From: Gemmatimonadota bacterium
GTDB lineage: Bacteria > Gemmatimonadota > Gemmatimonadetes > Gemmatimonadales > Gemmatimonadaceae
Length of the DNA stretch: 35,800 nucleotides
Direction: 5' to 3'
NCBI GenBank assembly: GCA_027622655.1
Contig: JAQBYI010000032.1
Span: 1-35,800 of the forward strand
The notes beneath the pieces were generated by a model. That model made no database searches and had not been told where the DNA came from. It saw nothing but the letters and a program-made list of their open reading frames with translations. Below are positions 24,349 to 32,588 of this stretch, piece by piece. The number at the start of each line of letters is the position of its first letter. The first letter of the stretch is position 1. The position numbers and the translations under genes were made by a program.

Positions 24349-25527
24349 ATGCTCGAGCTGCTCACCAACGCGCAGGTCCATGCCCCGGAGCCACTTGGCG
24401 TCCGGCACCTGCTCATTGCCGGCGGCCGGATCGCCTGGATCGGCGAAGAGATTCCCGACCTTCCCGCATCACTCGGCGCCCGCACCCGCGACATCGAAGG
24501 CCGGCGGCTGATTCCCGGACTCATTGACGCGCACGTGCACCTCACCGGCGGCGGCGGCGAAGCGGGCGCGCACACCAAGGTCCCGCCGCTCGCGCTTTCG
24601 CGATTCACGCGCGGCGGCGTCACCAGCGTAGTCGCGCTCCTCGGCACCGACGACGCGACGCGCCACCCGCGCGAACTCGTCGCCGCCGTGCATGCGCTTC
24701 GAAACGAAGGACTCTCCGCCTGGTGCTACACGGCAGGCTACCACGTGCCACCCGTCACCATCACAGGATCTGTACGCGGCGATATCGCCGCTATCGAATG
24801 CATCATCGGCGTGAAGTCCGCGATCAGCGACCACCGATCGAGCCAGCCGACGCTCGACGAGTTGCTGCGAATCGCGAGCGAAGCGCACGTGGGCGGCGTG
24901 ATGACGGGAAAGGCAGGCGTACTTCACCTGCACGTCGGCGACGGAGCACGTGGGCTCGCACTCATTAGAGAGGCACTCGAACACGCCGAGCTCCCCGCGA
25001 GCGTGTTCAATCCCACGCACGTCAATCGCCGCAAGGCGCTCTTCGACGAAGCAATCGCGCTGGCCAAGCTCGGCTGCAACGTCGACATCACCGCGTTCCC
25101 GGTCGCCGACGGCGAAGACGCGTGGCCCGCTGAGACGGCACTCGTGCGCTACCTCGAGTCCGGCGCTCCGCCAGAACGCGTCACGATCAGCTCAGACGGC
25201 GGCGGTTGTCTCCCGGTGTTCGACGACGACGGACGCGTGGCCAGCATGGACGTCGGCGATCCGGGCGCACTCGCGCGAACACTCAGGGCGCTGCTCAGCG
25301 CGGGCCAGCCGCTCGAACGCGTGCTTCCAGCATTCACCTCAAACGTCGCGTGGCTGCTGCGCCTCCCACGAAAGGGGAGCATCGCCGCCGGCAATGACGC
25401 CGACCTCGTGGTACTCGACAACGATGGAGGAATCCGGGACGTGATGGCCAATGGAGTGTGGCACGCAATGAACGGCAACGTGACGGTGGCCGGCTCGTTC
25501 GAGACGATGCACTCGAGTACCGTTTGA
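24349..25527 (+). CDS. iadA: Isoaspartyl dipeptidase (beta-aspartyl peptidase)
   Basis: 392 residues, the normal length of IadA. The binuclear zinc amidohydrolase site is complete by eye: HVH in LIDAHVHLTGGGGEAG, the lysine that is carboxylated in studied IadA within GVKSAISDHRSS, His in KAGVLHLHVGDG, His and the substrate-binding Arg in NPTHVNRR, and the catalytic Asp in ISSDGGG. The enzyme cleaves beta-aspartyl dipeptides in the cytoplasm; there is no signal peptide. Because it is followed directly by cyanophycinase and cyanophycin synthetase genes, its natural substrate here is very likely beta-Asp-Arg, the cyanophycin dipeptide, releasing Asp and Arg. It begins the operon. Confidence 0.93.
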   Translation: MLELLTNAQVHAPEPLGVRHLLIAGGRIAWIGEEIPDLPASLGARTRDIEGRRLIPGLIDAHVHLTGGGGEAGAHTKVPPLALSRFTRGGVTSVVALLGTDDATRHPRELVAAVHALRNEGLSAWCYTAGYHVPPVTITGSVRGDIAAIECIIGVKSAISDHRSSQPTLDELLRIASEAHVGGVMTGKAGVLHLHVGDGARGLALIREALEHAELPASVFNPTHVNRRKALFDEAIALAKLGCNVDITAFPVADGEDAWPAETALVRYLESGAPPERVTISSDGGGCLPVFDDDGRVASMDVGDPGALARTLRALLSAGQPLERVLPAFTSNVAWLLRLPRKGSIAAGNDADLVVLDNDGGIRDVMANGVWHAMNGNVTVAGSFETMHSSTV

Positions 25528-26378
25528 GCCCGGCTCAAGTGCCCGACGGCGGGGAGCGCGGCTGGATCATTCCGATCGGCGGCGGCGAACCCAAGGATCA
25601 AGAACCGGTAATCCTGGAACGATTCGTCCAGCTATGCGGCGGACGCGACTCGAAGATCGCGATCATCCCCACCGCGTCGAAGCTCGAAGACACGGGCGAC
25701 CGCTACGAAAAGCTCTTCCGCGAGATCGGCGCCGGCGAAGCGGTCGTTCTTGATTTCGACACGCGGCGTGACGCGTACGAGAAGGGACGCCTTTCCGAAC
25801 TCACCGATTGTGATGGCGTCTTTCTCACCGGCGGCAATCAGCTCCGCCTCTCGACCACGATCGGCGGGACGGACGTGGCGCGTACGCTTCGCGAAATGAA
25901 CGCGCGCGGCGTGCACGTTTGCGGCACCAGCGCGGGCGCGAGCTTCCTCTCCGAACACATGATCGCGTTCGGCTCCGACAACGCCACCACGCACGCAGGC
26001 TCGGTCACGCTCGCGCCGGGGCTCGGCCTCACAAACCGCGTCGTCATCGACCAGCACTTCACGCAGCGCAATCGGCTCGGCCGCCTCATCACGGCGCTCG
26101 CGTTCAACCCCTTCCTGATCGGCCTCGGGCTCGACGAGGATACCGCGGCCTTCATCGGCCCCGACCAGACTGTCGAGGTGGAAGGAAGCGGCACGCTCAC
26201 GGTGGTGGACGCCGAGCACCTCAAATTTTCGTCCATGGCGCAGGCGGGGCCAAACGACCCCGTATCGGTGCTCGGGCTCAAGATGCACGTACTGATTCGC
26301 GGCGCGACGTTCAACCTGCATACGCGCCACGCGTCGGCCGGCATACTCGCGGCTGACCGCGCCGGGGGTGCAGCTTAG
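25524..26378 (+). CDS. cphB: Cyanophycinase, serine peptidase family S51
   Basis: About 284 residues if started at TTG 25524, which overlaps the iadA stop by 4 bases (TTGA); GTG 25539 is nearly as likely, and a GTG at 25458 would overlap iadA too far. The S51 nucleophile is in CGTSAGAS (the Ser codon is 25929-25931), the equivalent of the Ser in GTSAGA of known CphB; FLTGGNQLRL and the conserved GLGL and DQHFTQRNR segments also fit. No signal peptide, so it is the intracellular type. It hydrolyses cyanophycin to beta-Asp-Arg dipeptides by an exo mechanism. The cphA start follows its stop after 3 bases. Confidence 0.94.
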   Translation: MSPAQVPDGGERGWIIPIGGGEPKDQEPVILERFVQLCGGRDSKIAIIPTASKLEDTGDRYEKLFREIGAGEAVVLDFDTRRDAYEKGRLSELTDCDGVFLTGGNQLRLSTTIGGTDVARTLREMNARGVHVCGTSAGASFLSEHMIAFGSDNATTHAGSVTLAPGLGLTNRVVIDQHFTQRNRLGRLITALAFNPFLIGLGLDEDTAAFIGPDQTVEVEGSGTLTVVDAEHLKFSSMAQAGPNDPVSVLGLKMHVLIRGATFNLHTRHASAGILAADRAGGAA

Positions 26379-26381
26379 CGA

Positions 26382-29198
26382 ATGCGCATTGTCGATCGCT
26401 CGGTCTACGTCGGACCTTCGCTCTACGCCCACTTCCCGGTCATCCGGCTCGAAGTGGACCTGGGCGAACTCGAGGCGTGGCCAACAGCGCGACTCGGCGC
26501 CCCGTTCATTGATGCGCTGCTGACGACGCTCCCCGGACTCGCTGAGCATGGTTGCTCGTTCGGCGAACCGGGCGGATTCGTTCGCCGGCTCAAGGAAGAC
26601 GAAGGCACGTGGCTCGGTCATGTGCTCGAGCACATCGCGATCGAGTTGCAGAACGTCGCGGGCATCAAGGTGACGTTCGGCAAGACACGCGGCACCGGAA
26701 CGCCGGGCCACTACCACGTCGTCTACGAGTACGAGCAGCGCGACGAAGGACTCGCGGCGGGCACACTCGCGCTCGACCTGCTCGATTCGCTCCTCCCCGC
26801 CGCGCTCCGCTCCCCCCGCCCTGCGGTTGACGCCGCTGAGCCGTTCGACTTCGACACCGAACGCGATGCGTTCATTCGGTTCGCGCAGCGCAGGGCGCTC
26901 GGGCCGAGTACCGCGTCAATCATTCACGCCGCCGAGGCGCGGGGAATCCCGTGGCTGCGACTGAACAGCCATTCGCTCGTGCAGCTCGGGTACGGCAAGT
27001 ACCAGCAGCGCATCCAGGCAACGGTCACGAGTCGCACGTCGCACATCGCCGTTGAACTCGCCAGCGACAAGGAGGAGACGAACCATCTCCTCTCGACGCT
27101 CGGGCTTCCGGTGCCGAAGCAGGCGCTCGTTCAGAACGCAACTGACGCCTCGCGCGCAGCAAAGAAGATCGGTTATCCCGTGGTAGTGAAGCCGTACAAC
27201 GGCAATCACGGTCGCGCTGTGGCGATTCACCTCTCCTCGGACGAAGCGGTGCGCACGGCGTTTGCGGCAGCGCAGGAAGTCTCGCGCTCGGTGCTGGTGG
27301 AAAGCTTCGTCACGGGCGATGACCATCGTCTCCTCGTGGTGAACGGTACGCTCGTCGCCGCCACGCGGCGCACGCCGGGCCACGTCGTGGGCGATGGAAA
27401 ACACACCGTCGCCGAGTTGATCGCGATCGTGAACAGCGACCCGCGTCGCGGCATCGGCCACGAGAAGGTGCTTACGCGCCTCCAACTCGACGCGCAGGCC
27501 AAGCGGCTGCTCGACAAGCACGGGTACACGGAGGAAACCGTTCCCCCGGCCGGCGAGATCGTCTACCTGCGCTCGACCGCCAATCTTTCGACCGGCGGTA
27601 CGGCCACCGACGTCACGGACATCATCCATCCCGACAACGTCGATATGGCGGTGCGCGCGATCGAGGCGGTTGGGCTCGACGTCGGAGGCGTGGATTTTCT
27701 CACGACCGACATCACCCAGTCGTACAAGAAGCACGGCGGCGCGATCTGCGAAGTGAACGCCGCGCCCGGCTTCCGGATGCACAGCGCACCGAGCGAAGGA
27801 AAGGCGCGCGACGTCGCGACTCCCGTGATTGACATGCTGTTTCCGCCCGGCCAGCCAACTGTCGTCCCGATCGCGGCGGTGACCGGCACGAACGGCAAAA
27901 CGACCACCGCGCGTATGCTCGCCCACATCTGCAAGATGGGTGGCATGACGCCGGGCCTCACCACGACCGACGGTGTTTACATAGATGGGCAGAGCACGGT
28001 TGAAGGCGACATGACCGGTCCCGTCGCCACGCGCACCGTGCTCAGCGACCCCGCCATCGACGTGGCGGTCCTCGAGATCGCGCGCGGCGGACTGCTGCGC
28101 GCCGGAATGGGCACGCGCTATGTGGACGTCGGCGCGGTGCTCAACGTGCGCTCGGACCACCTTGGCATGCGCGGCGTTGACACACTCGAAGCACTGGCCG
28201 AGGTGAAGCGCGTGGTTGTCGAGGTGGCGCGCGACACAGCCGTGCTCAACGCCGACGATCCGCTCTGCCTCAAGATGGCGTCGTACACGGAGGCGAAGCA
28301 TCTCTGCTACGTGACCACTGATCCGGAGCACGCGCTCGTGCGCGAGCACATCCGCGCCGGCGGCCGCGCCGTCTCGCTCGAGAGCGGCGTCAACGGTGAG
28401 ATGATCACCATCTACGACAAGGGAGCGCACATTCCGCTCCTCTGGACGCACCTGATTCCCGCGACGATTGAAGGACGTGCACAGCACAACGTGGTGAACG
28501 CGATGTTCGCCGCGGCGATGGGTTTCTCGATGGGGCTCAAGCTCGAGGTCATCCGGCAGGGATTGAGCACGTTCGACACGACGTTCTTCCAGGCGCCGGG
28601 GAGGATGAACGTGTACACCAAACTGCCATTCAAGGTCATCCTCGACTACGGACACAACGCGCACGCCGTGGAGATGATGACCGAACTCTGCTCGCGGCTC
28701 GACGTCGCCGGACGGAGGATCGTGGTGCTTGCCGGGCCGGGCGATCGCCGCGACGAGGATCTGCGCGAGATTGCACACGCGACTGCGGGGCGATTCGACC
28801 ATTACATCTGCCGGCGCGACGACGGACTGCGCGGCCGCGACGGCGACGAAGTCCCCGCGATCATGTCGGCGGCGTTGCGGGCGTGCGGCGTGCCTGACTC
28901 GAGTATCTCGATCATTCCGAGCGAGGAAGCCGCGGTCGACGCCGCGTTGCACATGGCCGCCGCTGGTGACCTCGTGCTGGTCTTTGGCGACGCGATCACG
29001 CGCTGCTGGGAGCAGATCACAACGTTCCACCCGGACGGAATGGCGCGTACGGTAACGGCGGAGCACGCGATTCCAAACGGAGCTGCCCGCACGACCGCGA
29101 AGCCGCCCACTGCGGCGCGCGTGCCCCGTTCTCCGAAACTCGGCGCCCTCGTGCGCGACGACCGCGGCGTGCGCCTCGCCCGCGAGAGCGAAGACTGA
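26382..29198 (+). CDS. cphA: Cyanophycin synthetase
   Basis: 938 residues, slightly longer than typical CphA1. It has three parts: an N-terminal domain (about 1-160; VYVGPSLYAHFPVIRLEVDL, CSFGEPGGFVRRL, GHVLEHIAIELQ), an ATP-grasp domain (about 218-490; VVKPYNGNHGRAV, CEVNAAPGFRMH) and a Mur-ligase-like domain from about 495 with P-loop GTNGKTTT (502-509) and DYGHNAHAVEMM. The ATP-grasp site adds Asp to the polymer backbone and the Mur-like site adds Arg to the side chain. The N-domain keeps HxxEH (His80, Glu83, His84), which matches the primer-forming hydrolytic site reported in some CphA proteins. It starts with ATG 3 bases after cphB. Its C-terminal 40 or so residues are Pro/Arg-rich and not conserved in the family. 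Confidence 0.96.
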   Translation: MRIVDRSVYVGPSLYAHFPVIRLEVDLGELEAWPTARLGAPFIDALLTTLPGLAEHGCSFGEPGGFVRRLKEDEGTWLGHVLEHIAIELQNVAGIKVTFGKTRGTGTPGHYHVVYEYEQRDEGLAAGTLALDLLDSLLPAALRSPRPAVDAAEPFDFDTERDAFIRFAQRRALGPSTASIIHAAEARGIPWLRLNSHSLVQLGYGKYQQRIQATVTSRTSHIAVELASDKEETNHLLSTLGLPVPKQALVQNATDASRAAKKIGYPVVVKPYNGNHGRAVAIHLSSDEAVRTAFAAAQEVSRSVLVESFVTGDDHRLLVVNGTLVAATRRTPGHVVGDGKHTVAELIAIVNSDPRRGIGHEKVLTRLQLDAQAKRLLDKHGYTEETVPPAGEIVYLRSTANLSTGGTATDVTDIIHPDNVDMAVRAIEAVGLDVGGVDFLTTDITQSYKKHGGAICEVNAAPGFRMHSAPSEGKARDVATPVIDMLFPPGQPTVVPIAAVTGTNGKTTTARMLAHICKMGGMTPGLTTTDGVYIDGQSTVEGDMTGPVATRTVLSDPAIDVAVLEIARGGLLRAGMGTRYVDVGAVLNVRSDHLGMRGVDTLEALAEVKRVVVEVARDTAVLNADDPLCLKMASYTEAKHLCYVTTDPEHALVREHIRAGGRAVSLESGVNGEMITIYDKGAHIPLLWTHLIPATIEGRAQHNVVNAMFAAAMGFSMGLKLEVIRQGLSTFDTTFFQAPGRMNVYTKLPFKVILDYGHNAHAVEMMTELCSRLDVAGRRIVVLAGPGDRRDEDLREIAHATAGRFDHYICRRDDGLRGRDGDEVPAIMSAALRACGVPDSSISIIPSEEAAVDAALHMAAAGDLVLVFGDAITRCWEQITTFHPDGMARTVTAEHAIPNGAARTTAKPPTAARVPRSPKLGALVRDDRGVRLARESED

Positions 29199-29206
29199 CG
29201 GGTTTT

Positions 29207-30955
29207 GTGCCCCACGACGTAACGGCTCTGCTCTTCGAGGATTCGCGGCGCCTCACCGGACCGAACTTCTGGCTCGGCGAACGCGGCGTGATTCTCGATG
29301 CGGCGCTGCATAGCGAACGCGCCACCGCGGAGATCGCGGCGTGGCGTGATCGCGTCGCTGAACTCACTGGCCCGTTCGGCTGGCGCACTGAGATCGCCGT
29401 GCGTCGCGACGGATCGCGCGCGGTGCTCGCCTTCACCGCGCCACTCGATGCGCTCTACACCGCGACACTCATCAATGAGTGGGCCTGGACACTAGCCGCG
29501 ACTGATGGAATAGCGCGAGCGGCGGCGATGCCACCGCCCGATGACGAGCCGCTGCCCGTGGAGTTGCCGCAGGCACTCGAGCGCCTGCATCTGCTGCTCG
29601 CCGCCGAAGCGAATCCCGCGCTCGTTGCGATGGCGGAGCGCGCGGCGCGCGAGAACGTGCCGTTTCTCTCCGACGACGAACTCGTCACAGTCGGTTACGG
29701 TGCGCGAAGCGAGACGTGGCCGGCACGCGCAGTGCCCTCTCCGGACGCCGTAGAGTGGAAAGCACGCGAAACCATACCTGTGGCGTTGGTCACCGGATCG
29801 AACGGCAAGACGACGACCACGCGGCTTGTGGCTGCGATGCTGGCGAAGGCCGGTCACACCGTGGGCTTCTGCTGCAGCGATGGAGTGTTCGTCGCCGGCG
29901 AGCAGATCGAAAGCGGCGACTGGAGCGGCCCCGGCGGAGCGCGTCTCGTGCTGCGCAACACTCGCGTGACCGCCGCCGTGCTCGAGACCGCACGCGGCGG
30001 CCTGCTGCGTCGTGGACTCGCCGTGCCGTACGCCAGCGCGGCGATTGTCACGAACATCGCCGAAGATCACTTCGGCGGGTACGGCATTCGATCGCTCGCC
30101 GATCTGGCAGCGGTGAAACTCTGCGCTGCGAACGCGCTCGCGAGCAGCGGCACACTCGTCCTGAACAGCGACGACGAAACGCTGCGGATGGTGGCCCGGA
30201 ACGACGATGAAGCGGGTGGCGGTGTTATCGACAGCGCGACCTCGCGGCGCGAAGCGCGCACAGTCCGCGATCACGCCGGTCACGTGAACAACATCGAGTG
30301 GTTCAGCGCCGGCAAGCTCCCGGACTGGATGCCGCTTGTGAGCGAGATGCCCATCACCCGCGGCGGGGCCGCGGCGTACAACGTGGCGAACGCCATCGGC
30401 GCAGCGCACGTGGCCCGCGCGCTTGGAGTCGCCTCCACGGCAATCGAGATGACGCTGCGAGAGTTCGGCACAGACAACGCCGATAATCCCGGCCGTCTCG
30501 AACGATTCGACGTGAAAGGCGTTCAGGTGTGGATCGACTACGCGCACAACCCACACGGACTAGCCGCGCTGCTCACGGCCGCACGCGCCGAAAAGGGTGC
30601 AGCCCGCATGGGATTGCTGCTCGGCCAGGCCGGCGACCGCGATGATGACGCAATTCGCGCGCTGGCCCGCACTGCGTGGGACGCGCGGCCGGAGCGGATT
30701 GTGCTCAAAGACCTCGACGGCTACTCCCGCGGCCGCGCCCCTGGTGAAGTTCCCGCACTTCTTCGCAATGAACTGCTCATCGCCGGCGCGCCCGCTGACA
30801 CGCTGGAAATAGTTCCGGACGAGGTCGCTGGTGTGCGCGCGCTCATTGACTGGTCACGGGCCGGCGACCTGCTGGTGCTCCCAGTACACGCACTCGAAGC
30901 GCGCGCAGCCACCATCGCGTTGATCGACAGGCTCGGCGGCGCAGTGCAATCTTAG
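29207..30955 (+). CDS. CphA-related Mur-ligase protein lacking the ATP-grasp domain
   Basis: 582 residues from GTG 29207, 8 bases after cphA. The C-terminal two thirds are a Mur ligase related to the cphA product: P-loop GSNGKTTTT (197-205), the CSDGVFVAGEQIESGDWSGP region, ARGGLLRRGL, TNIAEDHFG and DYAHNPHGLAAL, each with a close counterpart in CphA. Before it are a weak copy of the CphA N-domain (LTGPNFWLGERGVILDAAL; LINEWAWTL where CphA has VLEHIAIEL) and the linker phrase VPFLSDDELVTVGYG, matching IPWLRLNSHSLVQLGYG. The whole ATP-grasp domain, about 280 residues, is absent, as is HxxEH. It probably forms isopeptide or amide bonds on a cyanophycin-related substrate; the precise reaction is unknown. 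Confidence 0.85.
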   Translation: MPHDVTALLFEDSRRLTGPNFWLGERGVILDAALHSERATAEIAAWRDRVAELTGPFGWRTEIAVRRDGSRAVLAFTAPLDALYTATLINEWAWTLAATDGIARAAAMPPPDDEPLPVELPQALERLHLLLAAEANPALVAMAERAARENVPFLSDDELVTVGYGARSETWPARAVPSPDAVEWKARETIPVALVTGSNGKTTTTRLVAAMLAKAGHTVGFCCSDGVFVAGEQIESGDWSGPGGARLVLRNTRVTAAVLETARGGLLRRGLAVPYASAAIVTNIAEDHFGGYGIRSLADLAAVKLCAANALASSGTLVLNSDDETLRMVARNDDEAGGGVIDSATSRREARTVRDHAGHVNNIEWFSAGKLPDWMPLVSEMPITRGGAAAYNVANAIGAAHVARALGVASTAIEMTLREFGTDNADNPGRLERFDVKGVQVWIDYAHNPHGLAALLTAARAEKGAARMGLLLGQAGDRDDDAIRALARTAWDARPERIVLKDLDGYSRGRAPGEVPALLRNELLIAGAPADTLEIVPDEVAGVRALIDWSRAGDLLVLPVHALEARAATIALIDRLGGAVQS

Positions 30956-30995
30956 ACTTCTGATCGCAGACCCAAACCGAAAACGCGACGCAACT

Positions 30996-32579
30996 ATGCA
31001 ACTCTCAATCGTCCATTCATTGTGCACCGCCCTCGCCGGCGCCACGCTCTCAGTCGCATCGCTTTCTGCGCAGCAAGTCCGGTCCGGCTTCGCCGACCCT
31101 GCCCGCGCCGCAAAACTCCAGGCCGCCGCGCCCGCCATCGACCGCATCATGCGCGACTTCGCCACGAGCCAGCACATTCCGGGCGCCGCGTGGGGAATCA
31201 TTGTCGACGGAAAACTCGCTCACATCGGCGTCACGGGCCTGCGCGACATCGCGGCCAGGTCGCCAGTCGATTCCAACACGGTGTTCCGCATCGCGTCCAT
31301 GACCAAGAGCTTCACGGCGATGGCGATTCTCAAGTTGCGAGACGACGGCAAGCTCTCACTCGATGACCCGGCGGAGCGCTACGTACCAGAGCTCGCCGGT
31401 CTCGAGTATCCGACGAGCGACTCGCCGCGGCTCACGATTCGCCATCTCATGTCGCACTCGACCGGATTTCCGGAAGACAATCCGTGGGGCGATCAGCAGC
31501 TCGCGCGAAGCGACGCCGAACTCTCAAAGATGATCACGGACGGCATTCCGTTCTCGAACCCGCCCGGCGTCGCGTACGAATACTCCAACTACGGTTTCGC
31601 AATACTCGGCCGCATCGTCACGCGCGCTTCCGGCATGCCATACAAGGACTACGTGGCGGCCAATATTTTCCGTCCGCTCGGCATGCGTTCCACAACGCTC
31701 TCGCCCGGCGCCGTGCCCGCGAACCAACTCGCGCACGGCTACCGCTGGGAAGACGAACAGTGGAAGGAAGAAGAACAACTTCCCGACGGCGCTTTCGGTT
31801 CAATGGGCGGCATGCTCACGTCGCTCAGCGACCTCGGCACGTACGTCTCGACATTCCTGGCCGCGTGGCCACCACGCGACGGAACAGAGACCGGACCTGT
31901 GAAGCGCTCATCGTTGCGTGAAATGCAACAGGTATCCCGCCCCGGAGCATCGTCCGCGCGACGCACCGCGAACGGCATGCTCGCGCTCATCAGTGGCGGC
32001 TACGGTTACGGACTCCGCATTTCCACCAACTGTCTGTTCGAACACGTCGTTGCGCACAGCGGCGGGCTTCCGGGATTCGGATCGCAGATGCGCTGGCTCC
32101 CCGAGTACGGAGTAGGCATCATCACGTTCGGTAATCGCACGTACACGGGATGGGGTGCGCCGATTGATGCGGCGTTCGCCGCGCTCGCTGCCACCGGTGC
32201 GCTTCAGCCGCGGATGCCTGAGCCATCGGCCGCGCTCGTCGAGGCGCGCGCGCAAGTCACACGGCTCGTGCTGAACTGGGACGACCAGCTCGCGAAGTCC
32301 ATCGCGGCGGACAATCTCTTTCTCGACCGGTCCATTGACCGTCGCAGCGCCGAGTTTGCTGCGCAGCGTGCGCGCGTCGGAGCATGTTCAGCCGGCAGCG
32401 GATTCGCCTACGTGGAGAACGCGCTGCGTGGACAATGGATCGTGCCGTGCGAACGTGGCAATCTGCTTCTGTCCATAACGCTTGCACCGACCGCAACACC
32501 GACGGTGCAATACATGGAAGTCAGGGCCGCGCCGGCGTCGGGCGTAGTCACGCGACCGCCGCTCTGCTCGGGTACGTAA
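30996..32579 (+). CDS. Exported serine hydrolase, beta-lactamase/D-alanyl-D-alanine peptidase family
   Basis: 527 residues with a signal peptide ending at ASLSAQ. The class C/penicillin-recognising fold is shown by SxxK (Ser101-MT-Lys104), YSN (196-198) and a late HSGG motif in VVAHSGGLPGFGSQM, with LTIRHLMSHSTGFPEDNPW in between. A C-terminal region of about 130 residues (from RMPEPSAALVEARAQVTRL) is an extra domain seen in many of these multi-domain esterase/peptidase-like proteins. Substrates in this family range from peptidoglycan stem peptides to esters, so the role is open. It follows the cyanophycin operon after 40 bases on the same strand and could be co-transcribed, although its product is exported and the others are not. 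Confidence 0.88.
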   Translation: MQLSIVHSLCTALAGATLSVASLSAQQVRSGFADPARAAKLQAAAPAIDRIMRDFATSQHIPGAAWGIIVDGKLAHIGVTGLRDIAARSPVDSNTVFRIASMTKSFTAMAILKLRDDGKLSLDDPAERYVPELAGLEYPTSDSPRLTIRHLMSHSTGFPEDNPWGDQQLARSDAELSKMITDGIPFSNPPGVAYEYSNYGFAILGRIVTRASGMPYKDYVAANIFRPLGMRSTTLSPGAVPANQLAHGYRWEDEQWKEEEQLPDGAFGSMGGMLTSLSDLGTYVSTFLAAWPPRDGTETGPVKRSSLREMQQVSRPGASSARRTANGMLALISGGYGYGLRISTNCLFEHVVAHSGGLPGFGSQMRWLPEYGVGIITFGNRTYTGWGAPIDAAFAALAATGALQPRMPEPSAALVEARAQVTRLVLNWDDQLAKSIAADNLFLDRSIDRRSAEFAAQRARVGACSAGSGFAYVENALRGQWIVPCERGNLLLSITLAPTATPTVQYMEVRAAPASGVVTRPPLCSGT

Positions 32580-32588
32580 GCGGCGGGG

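Noticed and set aside
26916-29066. 716-codon open frame on the minus strand opposite cphA
   Set aside because: The + strand frame is an unmistakable CphA; the opposite frame is a by-product of GC-rich codon use, with Arg/His-rich sequence and no recognisable domain.
29207-30955. Reading the fourth operon gene as an ordinary MurC-F or FolC enzyme
   Set aside because: The N-terminal GPNFW and GYG linker phrases and the position directly after cphA point to a CphA origin; cell-wall Mur enzymes lack these.
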